Source: an uncultured Oscillospiraceae bacterium
GTDB lineage: Bacteria; Bacillota_A; Clostridia; Oscillospirales; Acutalibacteraceae
Length of the DNA stretch: 64,000 bases
Direction: 5' to 3'
Assembly (NCBI GenBank): GCA_910589395.1
Contig: CAJUTL010000003.1
Span: 50,166-114,165 of the forward strand
The position numbers and the translations under genes are program-made. The notes beneath the pieces were generated by a model that saw only the letters and a program-made list of their open reading frames with translations, did not search any database and had not been told where the DNA came from. Below, one piece after another: positions 17,830 through 27,120 of the stretch (its first letter is position 1; every line of letters begins with the position of its first letter).

Positions 17830-17860
17830 ATGAAGCGCGTATGGAAAGGAGAGTTGTATA

Positions 17861-18787
17861 ATGGTTGCTGATGTTATGAGACCCGGGGCGCCCGGGAAGG
17901 TCTCCAATAAAATTCACAAGACCGGCGGGGAAAAATTTGCCCAGTTTTTGATTTATTTCTTTGTGGCCTTTTTTGCCATTGCCTGTCTGCTGCCCTTTGT
18001 GCTGGTGATCATCGTATCCTTTACGGAGGAGAAATTTGTCACCATCAACGGGTATTCCTTTTTCCCGCAGGGATGGTCTACAGCCGCCTATCAGTTGCTG
18101 TTTTCGCCTACCTCAGCGGTGCCGCAGGCCTATAAGGTCACCGGAATTGCCACGGTAGCCGGTACGCTGATCGCGTCCATTATCACGTTTGGGGCCGGCT
18201 ATACCCTTGCAAATAAGCAGTGCAGGTATCGAAACGGGCTGGCTCTGTATTTCTATATCACCATGGTGTTTTCCGCCGGATTAGTGCCCTGGTATATGAT
18301 CTCAAAGGCCATAAACTGTTACGACAATATCTGGGCACTGATCGTGCCCTCCCTGATGTTTTCCCCCTTCAACATGTTCCTGGTGCGCAATTTTGTACGG
18401 GGGATCCCGGACGCGCTGAACGAATCGGCAAGAATTGACGGGGCAGGCGAGGTGCGCATCGCGTTTACGATCTATCTGCCGCTGTGTATGCCCGTTTTGG
18501 CGACGATCGCCCTGTTTTACGCCATTGGCTACTGGAACAATTACTTTAACGCCGTGATGCTGATAAACGACAGAAAGTACTATACCCTGCAAATGCTGCT
18601 GTTGAAGATCCAATCGGAGATCACGGCAATGTCCAAGGTGGCACAGGGGGCTTCCCGGGGCAACCCGCCCAAGGAAAGCTTCAAAATGGCCACCTCCGTC
18701 ATTACCATGGGGCCCATTATCCTGCTGTATCCCTTCCTGCAAAAGTATTTTGTAAAGGGAATGGTGATTGGGGCGGTGAAGGGCTGA
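17861..18787 (+). CDS. Carbohydrate ABC transporter permease, YtcP type (308 aa)
   Basis: Second permease. Six membrane segments; EAA-loop ESARIDGAGEVRIAFTIYLP; C-terminal LQKYFVKGMVIGAVKG typical for the class. AAAGGAGAG site 10 bp before the ATG. In the same operon as the binding protein at 18846, which here follows rather than precedes the permeases. Confidence 0.93.
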   Translation: MVADVMRPGAPGKVSNKIHKTGGEKFAQFLIYFFVAFFAIACLLPFVLVIIVSFTEEKFVTINGYSFFPQGWSTAAYQLLFSPTSAVPQAYKVTGIATVAGTLIASIITFGAGYTLANKQCRYRNGLALYFYITMVFSAGLVPWYMISKAINCYDNIWALIVPSLMFSPFNMFLVRNFVRGIPDALNESARIDGAGEVRIAFTIYLPLCMPVLATIALFYAIGYWNNYFNAVMLINDRKYYTLQMLLLKIQSEITAMSKVAQGASRGNPPKESFKMATSVITMGPIILLYPFLQKYFVKGMVIGAVKG

Positions 18788-18845
18788 AATCGGTTATTTC
18801 AGGCAACGCCTGTGATGACAATATAATCTTGAAAGGAAGAATACT

Positions 18846-20480
18846 ATGAAACTCTCAAAAAGAATTGCCGCCTTGCTGCTGGCCGCGGTATTGGTGCTCG
18901 CTGCTTTCGCGGGCTGCGGCGGTGAGGACTCCAAGGGAAGCGCGCCTTCCTCCGGCACCCCAGCCAGCACGCCTGAGAGCAAGCCGGAATCCACTCCGGT
19001 TTCCACTGCTGACGACGGGGAGGTCCATCCCATGCGCATCGTGCAGCCCGGAACGCTGCCCGACGCATATGACCAGGGGATCGCCGCGGTCAATGAAAAG
19101 CTGAAGGCCGACGGTGTGAGCATTGAGGTTTCCGTACAGCGTATTCCGTGGGATTCCTATGCGGAAAAGCTTAACCTCATGCTGAACTCCGGCGATGAGT
19201 TTGAGCTGCTGCACGTGATGCAGGACGTGAGAAACCTTTCCTCCATTGCCGGCATGGGTGCCCTGACTCCCCTGGACGATCTGCTGGTAAAGTATCCTGA
19301 CCTGAAGTCTCGCTTTACAGAGATGGAGTGGCAGGGCGCTGTGTATAACGGCGACCATTACGCCGTTCCCTGCTCCTGGAGAAAGATGGATAACACCATG
19401 TCCTACATTAACCTGCGCACAGACGTGATGAAGGCAGTAGGTTATGAGGAGTTTCCCGCTGACAGCGTGGAAAAGGTGATCGACCTGATGGAGAAGTCCC
19501 AGAAGTACATTCTGGACGAAACTGGCGTAAAAGCCTACCACTGGATGCACCAGAACCAGGATACTCCCCACTGGCTGCACCGCACCTATGATACCTATCC
19601 CTTCTATGTGGAAAACAGTCTGGGTATCGTGCTGGCCCGCCAGGATGGCACCATCGATTCCTATTACGAGTCTGAGGAATTCAAGAAGGACGCCAACACC
19701 TATTACGAGATCTACCAGAAGGGCCTGATCAATCCCGACATTCTGAATATGGATTCTCAGGTAAAATATGACCAGGCAAACCTGGGCGCCTTCCTGCCCT
19801 CTCAGACCTTTGACCCCAGCCAGGCCAAGCTCACTATGAACAACAGCAATCTCACCGGGGTCACGGTGGACTGGGTAGAAATGAATCCCGAAAAGCCCGA
19901 GATGATCTACACCTTTGTGCAGAACCTGAACGCGATTTCCTCTACCTCTGAGGATCCCGAATCCGGCCTGAAGTTCCTGGATTGGCTCTATGCCAGTGAA
20001 GAAAATCACGATCTGTTCCATTACGGTACAGAGGGTACTTACTTCACCAACGCGGGCCAGAACATGCTTTCCCGCACCGATGAAATGAAGAACGCCAACG
20101 GCGATGCCCTGTATCAGATGGATACCTGGATGACGGGCTACAACCAGTATATTCGCTACGACGAGTCCGTCACCACAGAGGAATATCTGGATTACATGAA
20201 CTTTGAGGCGGAAAACTATGTGGTTTCTCCCATTGCCGGCTTCCTGTTTGACGCCACCAATGTGACCACCGAGCTCACAAATCTCCAGGCCGAAATCATT
20301 TCCTCCATTTATCCCATAAAGATCGGCATGGTCCCCTATGAAGAGAATATCGGGCCCGCCATTGAAAAGCTGAAGGCCGCCGGACTGGATCGGTATCTTG
20401 AGGAATACCGCACACAGTTCAAGGCTTACCTGGACGCCAATCCCGATGTTTTGGAGATGGCCAAGGGAACCGCAAAATAA
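18846..20480 (+). CDS. Extracellular sugar-binding lipoprotein of ABC transporter (544 aa)
   Basis: Lipoprotein: MKLSKR start, hydrophobic core, lipobox AFAGC, then a Ser/Pro/Thr/Glu linker. Large LplA/YtcQ-type binding domain follows. Well placed GAAAGGAAG site. A short CAGGC/GCCTG dyad lies in the 58-bp gap after the permeases. The operon may continue into GH3, since the terminator at 20519 lies between; read-through would be required. Substrate inferred to be an oligosaccharide or glycoside that the next gene hydrolyses. Confidence 0.93.
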   Translation: MKLSKRIAALLLAAVLVLAAFAGCGGEDSKGSAPSSGTPASTPESKPESTPVSTADDGEVHPMRIVQPGTLPDAYDQGIAAVNEKLKADGVSIEVSVQRIPWDSYAEKLNLMLNSGDEFELLHVMQDVRNLSSIAGMGALTPLDDLLVKYPDLKSRFTEMEWQGAVYNGDHYAVPCSWRKMDNTMSYINLRTDVMKAVGYEEFPADSVEKVIDLMEKSQKYILDETGVKAYHWMHQNQDTPHWLHRTYDTYPFYVENSLGIVLARQDGTIDSYYESEEFKKDANTYYEIYQKGLINPDILNMDSQVKYDQANLGAFLPSQTFDPSQAKLTMNNSNLTGVTVDWVEMNPEKPEMIYTFVQNLNAISSTSEDPESGLKFLDWLYASEENHDLFHYGTEGTYFTNAGQNMLSRTDEMKNANGDALYQMDTWMTGYNQYIRYDESVTTEEYLDYMNFEAENYVVSPIAGFLFDATNVTTELTNLQAEIISSIYPIKIGMVPYEENIGPAIEKLKAAGLDRYLEEYRTQFKAYLDANPDVLEMAKGTAK

Positions 20481-20518
20481 GAAAGCATCACTTTGATCAT
20501 TTTCTGGTCTCCTTAACG

Positions 20519-20550
20519 AAGGCGCGGAAGTATCTTCCGCGCCTTTTTCC
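20519..20550 (+). terminator. Rho-independent terminator after the binding-protein gene
   Basis: AAGGCGCGGAAG / CTTCCGCGCCTT stem (20519-20530 and 20534-20545) with a TAT loop and a T tract. It probably gives partial termination before the GH3 gene, which starts 45 bp further on. Confidence 0.8.
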
Positions 20551-20594
20551 TACGGGAAATCAGTAACGGAACAGGAAAACCGAAAGGGGCTTTT

Positions 20595-22835
20595 ATGTTG
20601 TATTTGGATCAAACAAAAATGCCCGGCGAGCGGGCGGCGGATCTGCTTTCCCGCATGAGCCTGCGGGAAAAGGCGGGACAGCTGACACAAAGGCTTTTTG
20701 GCTTTGAAAGCTGTCTTCGCCGGGGAGAGGAGTTGATACTCTCTCAGAAATTCAAGGACGAGGTGGAGAGATACGGCGGGCTCGGCACGCTTTACGGGCT
20801 GTATCGGGCGGACCCCTGGTCGAAAAAGGACTTTTCCAACGGTCTCACCGGAGCCGCCGCGAAGCGTGCCTACAATCTGGCCCAACGCTATGTGATCGAG
20901 CATTCCCGGTTTGGAATCCCCATGCTGACCAGCAGCGAATGCCCCCACGGCCACCAGGCGCTGGACGGCTATCTGCTTCCGGTGAATTTGGCGGCGGGCG
21001 CCGCGTGGAATCCCGGGCTCCTTCGAAGGGCCTACGAGGTGTGCGGCGCGCAGCTGAAGGAGTTGGGCGTGGATTTTTCCTTAATGTCCATGCTGGATAT
21101 GCTGCGCGATCCCCGCTGGGGAAGAAGCGAGGAATGCTATTCAGAGGATCCCTTTTTGTCCGCTTCTTTGGCAAGGGCGGCAGTGGAGGGCTGCCAGAGC
21201 CGGGGTGTGGCGGTGGTGGCAAAGCACTTCTGCGCCCAGGGGGAGACAACGGGCGGCGTCAACGCCAGCCCGGCACGGATCGGCCCAAGGGAGCTGCGGG
21301 AGATCCATCTGCCGGTGATGAAGGCCTGCTGTGAGGCAGGCGTGGAAGGCGTTATGGCCGCGTACAATGAGATCGACGGCGTATTCTGCCATGCCAACGG
21401 GGAGCTGCTGCAAAACATTCTGCGAAACGAGCTGGGCTTTTCCGGTGTGGTAATGGCCGACGGCGTGGCCATAGACCGGCTGGATCAGCTGACGGGAGAT
21501 TCCACGGCCTCCGGTGCGCTGGCGCTGTCCGCCGGGGTGGAGATCGGTCTGTGGGACGAGGCCTTCTCGCACTTGGAGGAAGCAGTGGAAAAAAGACTGG
21601 TTTCTGAGGAAATTCTGGACCGGGCTGTTCTTCGTGTGTTGGAACTGAAATTTCGGCGGGGACTGTTCGAATCGCCCTATTTGGAGGAAGCGCCGCCCCG
21701 ACGGTTTTCCTATGAAAGCTATCCGGAAAGCCTGGAGCTTTCCCGGCAAAGCCCGGTGCTGTTAAAAAACGAGGGGGGATTGCCCCTTACGAGGGAGAGC
21801 TCTGTTGCGGTGATCGGCCCCAATGCAGACGCCATTTATCATCAACTGGGGGACTATACCCCCGCCCAGCGTCCCGGCGTGGGGGTCACCCTGCTTCAGG
21901 GGCTTCGGGAAGAGCTGGGGGAGAGCGTGGCCTTTGAGCAGGGTTGCACCGTCTGCGGTGGCGAAACCGAGGGGATCCCCCGTGCTGTGGAGCTTGCGAA
22001 GCAAAGTGATCTTGTGATCCTGGCCCTCGGCGGTTCTTCCAGCCGGTTTGATGGAGCAAGCTTTGACGTAAACGGCGCCGCTATCGAAACCGGCTCCATG
22101 GAAATGGACTGCGGCGAGGGCGTGGATTCTCCTGCTTTGCTTTTGCCGGGGGCCCAAAGAGAACTGGCGGAGAAAATTTTTGCCCTGGGAAAGCCGGTGG
22201 TCACGGTGGTGATTGCCGGGCGGCCATACGCGATCCCGGAACTTTGCGAGAAATCTCAGGCGGTGGTTTATGCCTTTTATCCGGGCCCCATGGGTGGAAA
22301 AGCGCTGGCGGAGCTGCTGGTGGGAAAGCTTTCCCCCAGCGGCAGGCTTCCCGCGTCGCTTCCCAAAAGCGCGGGCCATTTGCCCTGCTGCTACAATTAT
22401 AAAAGCTCTGCGAATCCGCCGGAAGCCCCCTGGCTCTATCCCTTCGGTTATGGGCTCTCCTATACGCGCTTCGCCTTTTCGGAGCTGTACTTTCCCAAGG
22501 CGATTTCCCGCTCCTCGCTGGAGCGGGGAGAGACCGTGGAGGTTTCCTTTACGGTGGAAAACATAGGAGCCATGGACGCATTCGTCGTTCCACAGCTGTT
22601 TTTGAGAAAGCTCCGCGGCGGCACGGTGCACCGGGTCAAGGAGCTGAAGGCCTTCACCAAGGTTTTCGTCCGCTCCGGAGAGAAGCTTCCCTGTACGCTT
22701 TCCCTGAACGCGTCCTCCTTCTCTTTTTGGGACGCTCAGCTGCGTTTTGCGGTAGAGCCGGGGGAGTACCGGCTTCTGCTGGAGGAAGGCGGAACGGAGG
22801 TGGGCGGCGGCTCCTTCACTGTAGAAAAAGACTGA
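20595..22835 (+). CDS. Glycoside hydrolase family 3 (beta-glucosidase/xylosidase-like, 746 aa)
   Basis: Cytoplasmic exo-glycosidase; no signal peptide. GH3 N-terminal barrel with DPRWGRSEECYSEDP and KHFCAQGETTGG, and the nucleophile Asp in VVMADGVAIDR (D289), where the common SDW context is changed to ADG. C-terminal GH3 domain (VIGPNAD..., LVLALGGSS) and a final Fn3-like domain after YPFGYGLSYTRF. Full length. It acts on the sugar imported by the transporter just upstream and precedes a compact oxidoreductase-like gene by 22 bp. Confidence 0.92.
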   Translation: MLYLDQTKMPGERAADLLSRMSLREKAGQLTQRLFGFESCLRRGEELILSQKFKDEVERYGGLGTLYGLYRADPWSKKDFSNGLTGAAAKRAYNLAQRYVIEHSRFGIPMLTSSECPHGHQALDGYLLPVNLAAGAAWNPGLLRRAYEVCGAQLKELGVDFSLMSMLDMLRDPRWGRSEECYSEDPFLSASLARAAVEGCQSRGVAVVAKHFCAQGETTGGVNASPARIGPRELREIHLPVMKACCEAGVEGVMAAYNEIDGVFCHANGELLQNILRNELGFSGVVMADGVAIDRLDQLTGDSTASGALALSAGVEIGLWDEAFSHLEEAVEKRLVSEEILDRAVLRVLELKFRRGLFESPYLEEAPPRRFSYESYPESLELSRQSPVLLKNEGGLPLTRESSVAVIGPNADAIYHQLGDYTPAQRPGVGVTLLQGLREELGESVAFEQGCTVCGGETEGIPRAVELAKQSDLVILALGGSSSRFDGASFDVNGAAIETGSMEMDCGEGVDSPALLLPGAQRELAEKIFALGKPVVTVVIAGRPYAIPELCEKSQAVVYAFYPGPMGGKALAELLVGKLSPSGRLPASLPKSAGHLPCCYNYKSSANPPEAPWLYPFGYGLSYTRFAFSELYFPKAISRSSLERGETVEVSFTVENIGAMDAFVVPQLFLRKLRGGTVHRVKELKAFTKVFVRSGEKLPCTLSLNASSFSFWDAQLRFAVEPGEYRLLLEEGGTEVGGGSFTVEKD

Positions 22836-22857
22836 GATCAAAGAAAGGGCGGCAAGT

Positions 22858-23703
22858 ATGAAAAAGCTTGGGTTTCTTGACTATTATTTGGACGAATGGC
22901 ATGCCAACCATTATGTGGATTGGCTCAGAGACGCTTCTCAGGGAGAGGTTCAGGCGGTATACGCCTACGGGCAGATCAACAGCCCTCATCCGGGAGGAAA
23001 AACAACGGAGGAATGGTGCGCGCGGTACGGGCTGCAAAAAGCGGACACCATAGAAGAGCTCATCGAAAAAAGCGACGCGCTCCTGGTGCTTGCCCCCATG
23101 GATCCCTGGAAGCACGAAGAATTATGTCAACTTCCGATGCGTTCCGGCAAGCCCTGTTATGTGGATAAAACCTTTGCGCCGGACTATCCCACGGCAAAGA
23201 GGATCTTCGATATCGCTCAGCGGCACGGCACCCCCTGCTGGTCCTCCTCCGCCCTGCGGTTCGCGGAAGAATACCGGGAAGCGGAAAGCTCTGAGCTCAA
23301 GGGCCTTTGCTCCTGGGGCCCCAACGATTTTGAGGATTACGCCATTCACCAGCTGGAGCCCATCATGATGCTGATGGGCGCTGAGGCCAGCGAGGTGATG
23401 TACCTGCCCGGAGACAGGATATACCACGGTCTGATCCGTTTTTGCGATGGGCGGGTCGCCACAATGAGCGGCTTTGAAAACGGTTCTCCCTTTACCATGA
23501 ATCTCAGCTTTACCGGGGAAAGCCGCGTGCTGCAAATCGAATCGGACTTTTTTGCCTGCTTTATCAAAGCGCTGGCGGATTTTTTCCAAACCGGTACGGT
23601 CCCGGTCTCCCAGGAGGAAACGCTGAAGATCATAGCCGTTCGCGGCGCCCTGCTGGAGGCAATGAAAACCCCCGGCGAATGGAGAAAAGTGGAAGCCCCC
23701 TAA
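22858..23703 (+). CDS. Compact Gfo/Idh/MocA-like protein without a GxGxxG motif (281 aa)
   Basis: Resembles Gfo/Idh/MocA proteins in its first half, but the N-terminus GFLDYYLDEWHANHYVDWL lacks the glycine-rich dinucleotide loop, and the EKP motif is D103-K104-T105. The C-terminal domain is shortened (NDFEDYAIHQLEPIMMLMG could hold the catalytic His). Length is about 80 residues below its relatives. Possible readings: an oxidoreductase with altered cofactor use, or a non-redox hydratase or lyase. It is the last gene of the second sugar operon. Confidence 0.75.
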   Translation: MKKLGFLDYYLDEWHANHYVDWLRDASQGEVQAVYAYGQINSPHPGGKTTEEWCARYGLQKADTIEELIEKSDALLVLAPMDPWKHEELCQLPMRSGKPCYVDKTFAPDYPTAKRIFDIAQRHGTPCWSSSALRFAEEYREAESSELKGLCSWGPNDFEDYAIHQLEPIMMLMGAEASEVMYLPGDRIYHGLIRFCDGRVATMSGFENGSPFTMNLSFTGESRVLQIESDFFACFIKALADFFQTGTVPVSQEETLKIIAVRGALLEAMKTPGEWRKVEAP

Positions 23704-23758
23704 AGCGAACTCCCGCGCAGAAAAATCCTGTTGCTCTAAACAGGGCCTATAGCCCAAC

Positions 23759-23789
23759 AGCCCGCCCCGGTCTCAGACCGGGGCGGGCT
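23759..23789 (+). terminator. GC-rich hairpin terminator, convergent genes
   Basis: AGCCCGCCCCGG / CCGGGGCGGGCT stem with a TCTCAGA loop, flanked by CCTATA and TATAGG. The T tract is short. It lies between the second sugar operon and the opposing small membrane protein gene. Confidence 0.6.
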
Positions 23790-23815
23790 TATAGGTGCTT
23801 CTTCAGAGATTCCGC

Positions 23816-24073
23816 TTATCTCCTCTTCCGGCTGCGGGCCATCAGCACCCAGCCGATGAGAACCAGGAACAGAAGGATCAGCACGGCCCAGCCGATGCAG
23901 AACACCGGCCACCAGGAAAGACCCGGGCCCCGTTCTGTCAAGAGGGAGAGGGGGTAGAACAGGCCGGAAGCCAATGCGGAAAAGAGCTTTGAAACCGCGG
24001 AAAGCACAGCGTGAAACAGGCTTCCCGCAAGACGGAACAGCGCGCCGATCAGGTCAAACAGAAAAGAGATCAT
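23816..24073 (-). CDS. Small two-helix membrane protein downstream of a BceAB-type transporter (85 aa)
   Basis: Family not recognised. N-terminal amphipathic/hydrophobic segment (about residues 1-35), then a strong TM helix WPVFCIGWAVLILLFLVLIG near the C-terminus and a basic tail ARSRKRR. The ATG at 24073 has GGGGAG upstream and is preferred to the TTG 14 codons earlier. The gene begins 47 bp after the permease stop, so it is likely co-transcribed and could be an accessory subunit or peptide sensor of that transporter. Confidence 0.65.
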   Translation of the reverse strand: MISFLFDLIGALFRLAGSLFHAVLSAVSKLFSALASGLFYPLSLLTERGPGLSWWPVFCIGWAVLILLFLVLIGWVLMARSRKRR

Positions 24074-24119
24074 CAGGAATACACTCCCCTCAGGCTGAAT
24101 TTGTTTCGGAAGCAACCGC

Positions 24120-26126
24120 TTAGTCTGCGGCAGTCTCCACGATTTTATAGTAGGTGCGGGCGGTAATGCCGTAAATAATGGCGTAGATAATGCTGAAAAT
24201 GATCACGCAGCCCGCGGCGGAGCCGAAGATGACCCAGAAATTCGTCAGGTTCATCATCCACAGGATCTTTTGCAGCATGGGGAAGGCAAAGCCCAAATGA
24301 AGGATCGCGGTGAGAAGAGGGAGGAAGAAGACCATCAGCACCTGGCTGTGAATACTCTTCTTTACTTCCTTTCGGCTCATGCCCACCTTCTGCATGATGG
24401 AGAAGCGCCTGGCGTCCTCATAGCCCTCTGAAACCTGCTTGTAGTAAATGATCATCATGGTGCCCAGCAGGAATAAGAGCCCCAGGAAGATCCCCAGGAA
24501 AAACAGCCCGCCGTAAAGGGAAACAAAATCCTCATAGCTGTCGGCGGCATTTTCGATCCAGAGAGACTCATAGGAGGAGTCGCCGGGCAGCGGTCCTGCT
24601 GAGATGCGCTGGAGGAGCGCGTTGCCTATTTTGCTGATCTCCTTCCGGTCTCCCTCGACATCAAAGGAATAGGTGAAGCCCGGGGCGTAGTTGGTCAGAT
24701 CGTCGCTTCCTCCGAGAAAAAGCCTTGGAATCTCCTCGTTCGGCACGATGAGGGCATAGGTTTCCACCTGGGTGATCATCACATTATCGCCGGCCTGAGA
24801 AAGATCAAACTCTGTTTTGCGCAGGGAATAGGTGCGCTCTCCGATAGTCAGCGTATTTCCCTCCGGAAAGCGGCCGCTGGGGTCATAGAGCAGCACCTCG
24901 TTTTCCCCCAGGATTTCCTTAGCTCCGGCAAGCCGGTTGAATTCCTCCAGCAGATAGCATCGAAGGACTGCCATCTGCAAAGAGCTTTCTTCTTCCTCCT
25001 CCAGAAGGAACGTGGAATTCTGGCGGAAGCACGTAAAACTCCAGTGGTTGTCTTCCAAAATGTTGGCGGGAGAAAGGCCGTTCTTTTCACATTCCTCCGA
25101 AACCATTTCCCGCACGGCGGTTTTGGCGGCTTCGTTGGCGCCGGTGGCGGAGATGAGGATATTCCGGGGGAACCGGGTGCGGATCACATCTTCCATGCTG
25201 CTGTACAGGGCATAGGTAGTGGATACCGTCACCAGCAGACAGGTGAATAAAATACAGATAGAGGCAAGCCCGGCGGCGTTTTGCTTCATGCGGTACAGCA
25301 TGCCGGATACCGTGGTAAAATGGTTGGATCGATAGTAGAAGCTTTTTTTCTTTTTCAAGAGCTTCAAAAGGGCCGTAATGCCGGTGATGAACAGCAGATA
25401 GGTGCCGAAGATCACCAGGATCACGGCGATGAAGAAGAACATCAGCGCCTGCACCGGGTCCTGGATCGTTACGGCCATATAATAGCCGGTACCGAGGCAG
25501 AGAATGCCCAGAACAGCCAGCAGCCAATGGGCCTTTGGCTCTTTTTCTCCCACATTGCTGCCATGCAGCAGCTCAATGGGGTTAGAAAGCCGCACCTGCA
25601 AAATATTGTAGAGCATGGTGGCGAAGAAGATGGCAAAAAACAGGATCAAGGTGGTCAGCACCGCCATGGCGGGAACAGAAAAAACAATGTGCAGATCCAC
25701 GCCCAGAAGCTTTTGCAGCAGCAGGAACATGGCCCGGGAGAACAGGATCCCCAGCCCCAATCCCAGAGCAAGGGCAATAAAGGTGGTGAGAAGCGTTTCC
25801 CGAAAAATAATTTTGGCGATATGGAATTTCTCCATGCCTAAAATGTTGTAAAGCCCCAGCTCCTTTTTGCGCCGTTTGATGATGAAGCTGTTGGTGTAAA
25901 AGAGAAACAGCACCGCGAAAATACCGATGACGATAGCCCCCAGATTCATCATGGTGGTAATGCTTTGCCCGCCGTACAGAGCCTGGGCGTCAATGCTCAT
26001 GCTGATGGACTGCATGATGTAAAACATCATGATGATGCCGATGGAGGAAAGCAGAAAGGGAACATAGACCCTGCGGTTGTTTTTCAGGTTTTGGAAGGCC
26101 AGCTTCCAGTAAAATCCACGCTTCAC
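24120..26126 (-). CDS. BceB-type ABC transporter permease (FtsX family, 668 aa)
   Basis: Ten-helix permease of the peptide-antibiotic-sensing class: four helices before a large extracellular domain (about residues 300-520) and the rest after it. FtsX-type core in the N-terminal half. The gene begins 2 bp after the ATPase gene. Known: such BceAB transporters confer resistance to bacitracin, nisin-like or defensin-like peptides and signal flux to their partner kinase. The partner kinase and regulator are encoded just upstream at 27393-29115. Confidence 0.92.
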   Translation of the reverse strand: MKRGFYWKLAFQNLKNNRRVYVPFLLSSIGIIMMFYIMQSISMSIDAQALYGGQSITTMMNLGAIVIGIFAVLFLFYTNSFIIKRRKKELGLYNILGMEKFHIAKIIFRETLLTTFIALALGLGLGILFSRAMFLLLQKLLGVDLHIVFSVPAMAVLTTLILFFAIFFATMLYNILQVRLSNPIELLHGSNVGEKEPKAHWLLAVLGILCLGTGYYMAVTIQDPVQALMFFFIAVILVIFGTYLLFITGITALLKLLKKKKSFYYRSNHFTTVSGMLYRMKQNAAGLASICILFTCLLVTVSTTYALYSSMEDVIRTRFPRNILISATGANEAAKTAVREMVSEECEKNGLSPANILEDNHWSFTCFRQNSTFLLEEEEESSLQMAVLRCYLLEEFNRLAGAKEILGENEVLLYDPSGRFPEGNTLTIGERTYSLRKTEFDLSQAGDNVMITQVETYALIVPNEEIPRLFLGGSDDLTNYAPGFTYSFDVEGDRKEISKIGNALLQRISAGPLPGDSSYESLWIENAADSYEDFVSLYGGLFFLGIFLGLLFLLGTMMIIYYKQVSEGYEDARRFSIMQKVGMSRKEVKKSIHSQVLMVFFLPLLTAILHLGFAFPMLQKILWMMNLTNFWVIFGSAAGCVIIFSIIYAIIYGITARTYYKIVETAAD

Positions 26127-26128
26127 GC

Positions 26129-26899
26129 TTACAGCTCCTTTCTGTCACCGCTGGTGGCAAGCACCGTCAGGGTATCGGAAATTTTCTGGTACATTTCATC
26201 ATTTGCCATAGCGCCCCGGTAGAGCTGGTGGAACACCTGGCCGTCCTTGATGAACAGCACCCGGTTGGCGGTGCTGGCGGCCTGAATGGAATGGGTCACC
26301 ATCAGAATGGTCTGCCCGTCCCGGTTGATGCCGGAGAAGATCTCCATGATTTGCCCGGCGGAGCGGGAATCCAGTGCGCCGGTGGGCTCATCGGCCAGGA
26401 TCAGCTGGGGCTTTGTGATAAGGGCCCGGGCAATGGCGGTACGCTGCTTCTGTCCGCCGGAGATCTCGTAGGGGAATTTTTGCAGAAGCTCCGCGATGCC
26501 GAGCTTTGCGGCAATGGGCTCCAGCCGGGATTTCATTTCCTGGTAGCGCTTGCCGGAAAGCACCAGGGGCAGGAAGATGTTATCCTGCACGGAGAAAGTG
26601 TCCAGCAGGTTAAAATCCTGAAACACGAAGCCCAGGTTATCCCGGCGGAAGGCAGAGATTTCTTTTTCTCCCAGGGTGACAATGTTCCGCATGTTGAGAA
26701 ACACCTCGCCGCTTGTGGGCTTATCCAGCCCTGCCAGAATATTCAAAAGAGTGGTTTTGCCGGAGCCCGATTCGCCCATGATCGCCACAAATTCCCCCTG
26801 CTCTACCGCAAAGGTCACATTGGAAAGGGCTTGCACCTGCGTGCCGCCCAAACGGGTGGAATACACTTTCTTCAGGTTGTTTACATTTAAGAGAGCCAT
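26129..26899 (-). CDS. BceA-type ABC transporter ATP-binding protein (256 aa)
   Basis: ATPase with Walker A GESGSGKTT (42-50), Q-loop in VFQDFN, signature SGGQKQR (147-153) and Walker B LILADEPT (166-173). Typical MacB/BceA length plus a C-terminal tail. AAGGAAGG site before the ATG. Its 493-bp upstream region contains two TCTTAC/GTAAGA palindromes that are good candidates for the BceR-like regulator. Confidence 0.95.
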   Translation of the reverse strand: MALLNVNNLKKVYSTRLGGTQVQALSNVTFAVEQGEFVAIMGESGSGKTTLLNILAGLDKPTSGEVFLNMRNIVTLGEKEISAFRRDNLGFVFQDFNLLDTFSVQDNIFLPLVLSGKRYQEMKSRLEPIAAKLGIAELLQKFPYEISGGQKQRTAIARALITKPQLILADEPTGALDSRSAGQIMEIFSGINRDGQTILMVTHSIQAASTANRVLFIKDGQVFHQLYRGAMANDEMYQKISDTLTVLATSGDRKEL

Positions 26900-26937
26900 G
26901 TTATGATCCTTCCTTTCGCTGTCTTATTTCCAGCTCT

Positions 26938-27014
26938 TAGTATAAATTTGATTTCTTACAAAATCCATAAGACGGGCTTACAAAACAAAGGCGCAGTCTT
27001 ACACTTTCGTAAGA
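26938..27014 (-). promoter_or_regulatory. Candidate BceR-type operators and promoter upstream of the ABC genes
   Basis: Palindromes TCTTAC-N7-ATAAGA (26954-26972) and TCTTAC-N6-GTAAGA (26997-27014), centres about 42 bp apart (four helical turns), with an extra CTTAC half-site between them. A minus-strand TATACT at 26938-26943 can serve as -10 and has no good -35, as expected for a response-regulator-activated promoter. Region lies 40-115 bp upstream of the ATPase start. Confidence 0.55.
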
Positions 27015-27120
27015 TTGCACCGGGATTAGATACTGGAAGGCAGACGTAATGAGGAATGAGCAATGAAGGGCAAGGGAAAAACAGCAGGTGGTGTGCGGTA
27101 AAGTATAGTTTATAATGCCC

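Noticed and set aside
18855..20021. 388-aa minus-strand frame
   Set aside because: Antisense of the second sugar-binding lipoprotein; no start signal.
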